Shown in pieces: positions 60,561-64,000 of a stretch of DNA of 64,000 bases. The DNA comes from Patiria pectinifera (taxonomy: Eukaryota; Echinodermata; Asteroidea; Valvatida; Asterinidae), in contig CM057133.1 of NCBI GenBank assembly GCA_029964075.1, positions 18,252,699-18,316,698 of the forward strand, given 5' to 3'. Below the pieces are notes generated by a model. That model searched no databases and was not told the DNA's origin. It saw nothing but the letters and a program-made list of their open reading frames with translations. A program made the translations under genes and the position numbers. Numbering within the stretch: the first letter of the stretch is position 1; every line of letters begins with the position of its first letter.

Positions 60561-61394
60561 CTGAATTATTCAATCAAAAACCTATTGCGTTTCTCTGTAA
60601 TGCCCAACGGAACAATCTAGATCAATTTGGCTGCTTGGTACGAAATGGGATCTTGGGGCATCGCGCACCGCTTGTGTCGTTTGAAGAGGAAGTTGTCTTG
60701 ATTGTCGTGGTTATGCTTCGGTGCGTGGTTGTGTGCGATTGGATTGACAGCACGTCCCTCAGGTAAATGGGTCTCCCGAGTGATAATTTGATCCCGCGTT
60801 CTTCTTCCACGGCCACGCACCCGCGCGCAACTCCGGGCTGCGCTTGCGATGAAATGTTGACCGACTCCGTCACGTACGTGGCGTCAAATTGGTACGCAAG
60901 GACATTTCCAACGTCACGTAGGAATCATATGTGCAACTTTAAATTGTGCACTTTGATTCCGGCTGGGGATGCCTTTTGGGAATCCCCGCCCCCGTGTTGT
61001 CTATCATTCTGTTCATTTAGCTGGTTTGTTTACGAGCTGTGCTTGCGGGGAGATCGCCAATATAGTCTATATAAAACTCCATAGTTAAACTCCATAGTTC
61101 ATAGCAGCTGCTATACTAAAAGAGTAATCAAGTCATATTACTCACAAGTCATGCAGATGCAGTCATAAGTCAAGGGACATGCTGTTCAAATGAACTTTGG
61201 CATAAAGTCATCCCTTTGTCATTGTTCGTCCTCTGTTCCTTGTGACCTGGTACAAGTTGTGATACTGTAATTTACTTGTGCTGTACTAGTGATTGAATTG
61301 TGATTGACTCATGTGAATAACTTGTAATGTACTCGATTACAACTTTGGTTTTATGACACTGGCATTTTTACCCAGTAGTACAGTAGTTAGCAGA
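60561..61394. other. GC-richer patch without recognised gene
   Basis: About 60600-61000 is CpG-richer and open in several frames. It could be a CpG-rich 5' region, but no motif supports a gene. Confidence 0.4.
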
Positions 61395-62120
61395 CGTCTG
61401 TCGCGAGCGACAATGTCACAGTTAGACAGGTCCATCGAGGACGTCTTCGTCTCCTAATCTTGTTGTCAGTTTGTTGGTGGTCGTGTCTCATCCCGTCGCG
61501 CAGCATAGACCTCTAGCCAGATCGGTTGCTAGCCAACTTTGGCCATGATCTGGTCGGGATTTGAAAGTCTACCAAGTCTCTCTTCAGGACATCCTTGAAT
61601 TGCAACCTGGGACGTGCAACTGGTCGGGCTCCTTGTTCAAGGGCTCCATAGAGTATGGAGCGGGGGAGTCGGAGTGGTTCCATATGGGTCACATGACCTG
61701 CCCAGCGGATACGGATGAACTTGAGCCTTTAATGACAATGACTGAGACTTGGTTATCTTGAATAGTTCCTCAGTTGTATAGTTTGTCCTTTCAGGTGTCT
61801 CCCTGAACCCGAACGAAGCGGGGGCATCTTGTGTGGAATGCACTCAGTCTGCCTTCTTGTCTTTTGTTTATCGACTAGGTTTCAGCATCATAAAGCAATA
61901 CACTATAAGCACACAAGCTTCACAGTTGCGAACTTTGGTGCAGATGGATGTTTGTTGTTCCATACTCGCTCAGAGAGCCATTCAAGTAATGTAGACGCAG
62001 CTTTTCCAAACTGAACAAAGATTTCCCGGTCGAGAGTAGCGTTGGAGGTCATTGTGGAGCCGAGGTAGGTTTACTTGGTCCAGCGATATGTCATTGATGG
62101 TGAACTGGTGAAGATATGGT
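61395..62120 (-). pseudogene. Non-LTR retrotransposon C-terminal remnant
   Basis: Read on the minus strand: STMTSNATLDREIFVQFGKA, then ERVWNN, HPSAPKFATVKLVCL, NLVDKQKTRRQTECI, then IRWAGHVTHME, RSILYGALEQGARPVARPRL and FKDVLKRDL. These are the ordered C-terminal landmarks of LINE proteins (LGSTxSxxATLDxEI, RxRWxGHVxRM, GKRxxGRPxLRxKDVxKRDL). Several stops interrupt it. Confidence 0.82.
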
Positions 62121-62287
62121 TTAATCCTTGATTCATTTTAAAACCAAGATAGGACTAAAAGTTACCTAGCCAGTTTCCTACACTAGCCTATTCCTTATAG
62201 AACCCGGCAACAAGTTGATGCACACATTTTGTTCCATGGTCTCTATGTCTTACTTATGTGCCTATCAATTGTCTATATCTTACTTAT

Positions 62288-62510
62288 CTGCCCCGCCCAA
62301 GACGTGGGGATTGTCACTTTTGAAGTGACAAAATCCCCACCCCTCGGGCAAAATTTAAGTGACAATCCCTGACATGCATACGTGGGGCGCACTAGTGATT
62401 GCCTTTCCATTGTAGTATGCCAATGAGAACAATGTAATTTGAGTGACCAAAATCCCCACCCTGGGGCATGAAAAACGTGACCAAATCCCGACATATAAGA
62501 CCCGGGGCAG
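62288..62510. mobile_element. Foldback MITE with CTGCCCCG ends
   Basis: CTGCCCCGCCCAAGACGTGG at the left is mirrored by the right end (CATATAAGACCCGGGGCAG). Repeated GTGACAAAATCCCCACCC and GTGACCAAAATCCCCACC blocks occur in both halves. Length is about 223 bp. Confidence 0.7.
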
Positions 62511-64000
62511 CGGGGAACATTTTGATTGGCGCATTATATTTTCTTTGTATCTATATTACTAATGGTCCGAGAAATTTGAAGCTTCTGTCTATTACAGTAT
62601 GCGAAGTTTGAAAAACACAAAATCGCAGGTGTTGCATAAAGACGTACCGACACTCTCAAAATTGCTATGAAAAATAGTTGCAGGGGGTTGTAAATTGGGG
62701 AGACAAGTCCTGATAAGAACTCCCGTCCAAACTCTTCGGTTTATAAACGAGGACTCTCGTCCAACCTATAATAAGAAATGTGTGGCCACTCTGCGGCACT
62801 AACATGAGTGAAGTGTTTGACTCTATTTCGAGCACACTTGAAGTGAGCAACTTCTTCCCGCCACAAAACATCATTCATCATTCATCTCCGTGGCTCTTCA
62901 CTCTTCGTTAACAAAAACTGGGTCTGCACGTAAAAAAAAGAATGAGAAAGGATTAGTTCCCATCGAACCTCTTGGCGACTGTATGATGAGATCGCTGCTT
63001 TTCAGCTTTGAATACCTCAGGGGATCAATCAATAATTCTTAAGTGAGTCACGTGTAGCCAGAGAGCGCAGGGACTAGACGTTGGGTATAGAAAGTGGTGC
63101 GCACTTTCGGGTTTATTGAAGATAGCTGAAGGGAGAGAGTGTTCCGCGGAATGTGCTTGAGGACGCCTCTTGAGGCTCGAGCCCTGAGCCCGGCACTATC
63201 GCGGAACGCCTGCTGAGCACTCCACAGGAAACAAAAATACCGAAAATCGAAGAAAAAGTACATACCCACTTGCAGCTGCCAATGTTGAGTGTAAAACAAA
63301 CCCTTCTCGAAACTGGCCTAGTTTTGCCTCCTTCGTGTTCCTTCCTCTTGTATACGAGAATTTCCGGTAGTGTGAATGTTATGTCAGTATGTGACGGTAC
63401 AAGCGAGATTGTGTTCACGACAACTGCTCGATGTGTTTAAATATTTAATGAATCAATATTACAGAGACGCGATTAAAATTCTAATGAAATTTGATACACA
63501 GATTCTGACACGTCTGCCCTAATATTCGCTGGTTCAAAGTGAGAGAGTTTGCGAACCTGCGCCTTGCAGTAGACGTACCGGTTTTATTTTTTTTAAATAC
63601 ATGTATACAAATACATGTATACAAAACTTCTAATCCATTTAGAAATGAAACTCAACTGTTTGTATCTATCTAACTCGTTTGATTGGCTCACTTTTGCGGA
63701 TGTACAGAAATTATTTTCTTCAATTATTTTTCTTCTCTACGTTTCTATACGCGGTTCTGAAAGCACATGTGATTCGTCAACTTTGCCACACTAGTTTTCA
63801 AATCATTATATTTGTATTAAATCTAATACATCGTTCCTTTGGAATTGAGCAGCCTGAAACTCGATTCTTAAAATCGACACCGTGTATAGTACCTTAGAGA
63901 GTACTGTACTCAAAAGACGTACCAAATTGTCCCCGCCATCCTGTATACTCAATTCAGTTGTTGCATTTATTTCGAATCCCCTTAATACCAACAAACTTTT
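62511..64000. other. No gene recognised
   Basis: It contains a short tandem of ATACATGTATACAA at 63598-63625. Nothing else is supported. Confidence 0.5.

Overview
This is an AT-rich, intron- and repeat-rich animal nuclear genome window with a 500-N scaffold gap at 26171-26670. No operons, ribosome binding sites or CRISPR arrays are present. The gene content (an FGF8/17/18-type growth factor and the ciliary-family gene PACRGL), the long introns, the dense small DNA transposons, and the frequent TAGGCCTA and TACATGTA words suggest a marine invertebrate. A deuterostome such as an echinoderm is my best guess, but it is an inference.

Two protein-coding genes can be supported. On the minus strand, a complete five-exon FGF8/17/18-like gene runs from a start codon at 24670 to a stop at 7883. 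Its coding exons are 29, 40, 169, 107 and 309 bp. They join in phase into 217 residues with a 23-residue signal peptide. On the plus strand, the last three coding exons of PACRGL lie at 36180-36287, 37237-37317 and 39363-39416. Its 5' exons were not found; they may be in the N gap, in unrecognised sequence, or absent from the assembly. The two genes are divergent, with the gap between them.

The rest is mostly transposable-element sequence. It includes a 2.2-kb Tc1/mariner-type element with long terminal inverted repeats and a broken transposase (44555-46756); a TTAA-target MITE family with three copies (2230, 30889, 59114) and one empty paralogous site; a second TTAA element (28820-29351); a hAT-type MITE with a perfect 8-bp target duplication (33074-33476); a hairpin MITE with telomere-like repeats in its loop and a 9-bp target duplication (51615-51780); pogo-like and mariner-like foldback MITEs; a 733-bp element full of GCGTAY words (55048-55780); remnants of two LINEs and one GIY-YIG (Penelope-like) retroelement; a tRNA-derived SINE and a second tRNA-like fragment; and GAGTC and 24-bp tandem arrays.

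Layout: 1-7.9 kb is the region 3' of the FGF gene plus repeats; 7.9-24.7 kb is the FGF gene; 24.7-26.2 kb is its 5' flank; 26.7-36.2 kb is PACRGL upstream sequence or intron with several MITEs; 36.2-39.4 kb holds the PACRGL 3' exons; 39.4-64 kb is gene-poor and transposon-rich, with one weak candidate exon at 60.4 kb. I see no convincing new multi-gene system. The best leads are the FGF gene structure, including a tandem 3' splice site in a basic stretch, and several well-delimited small transposons.
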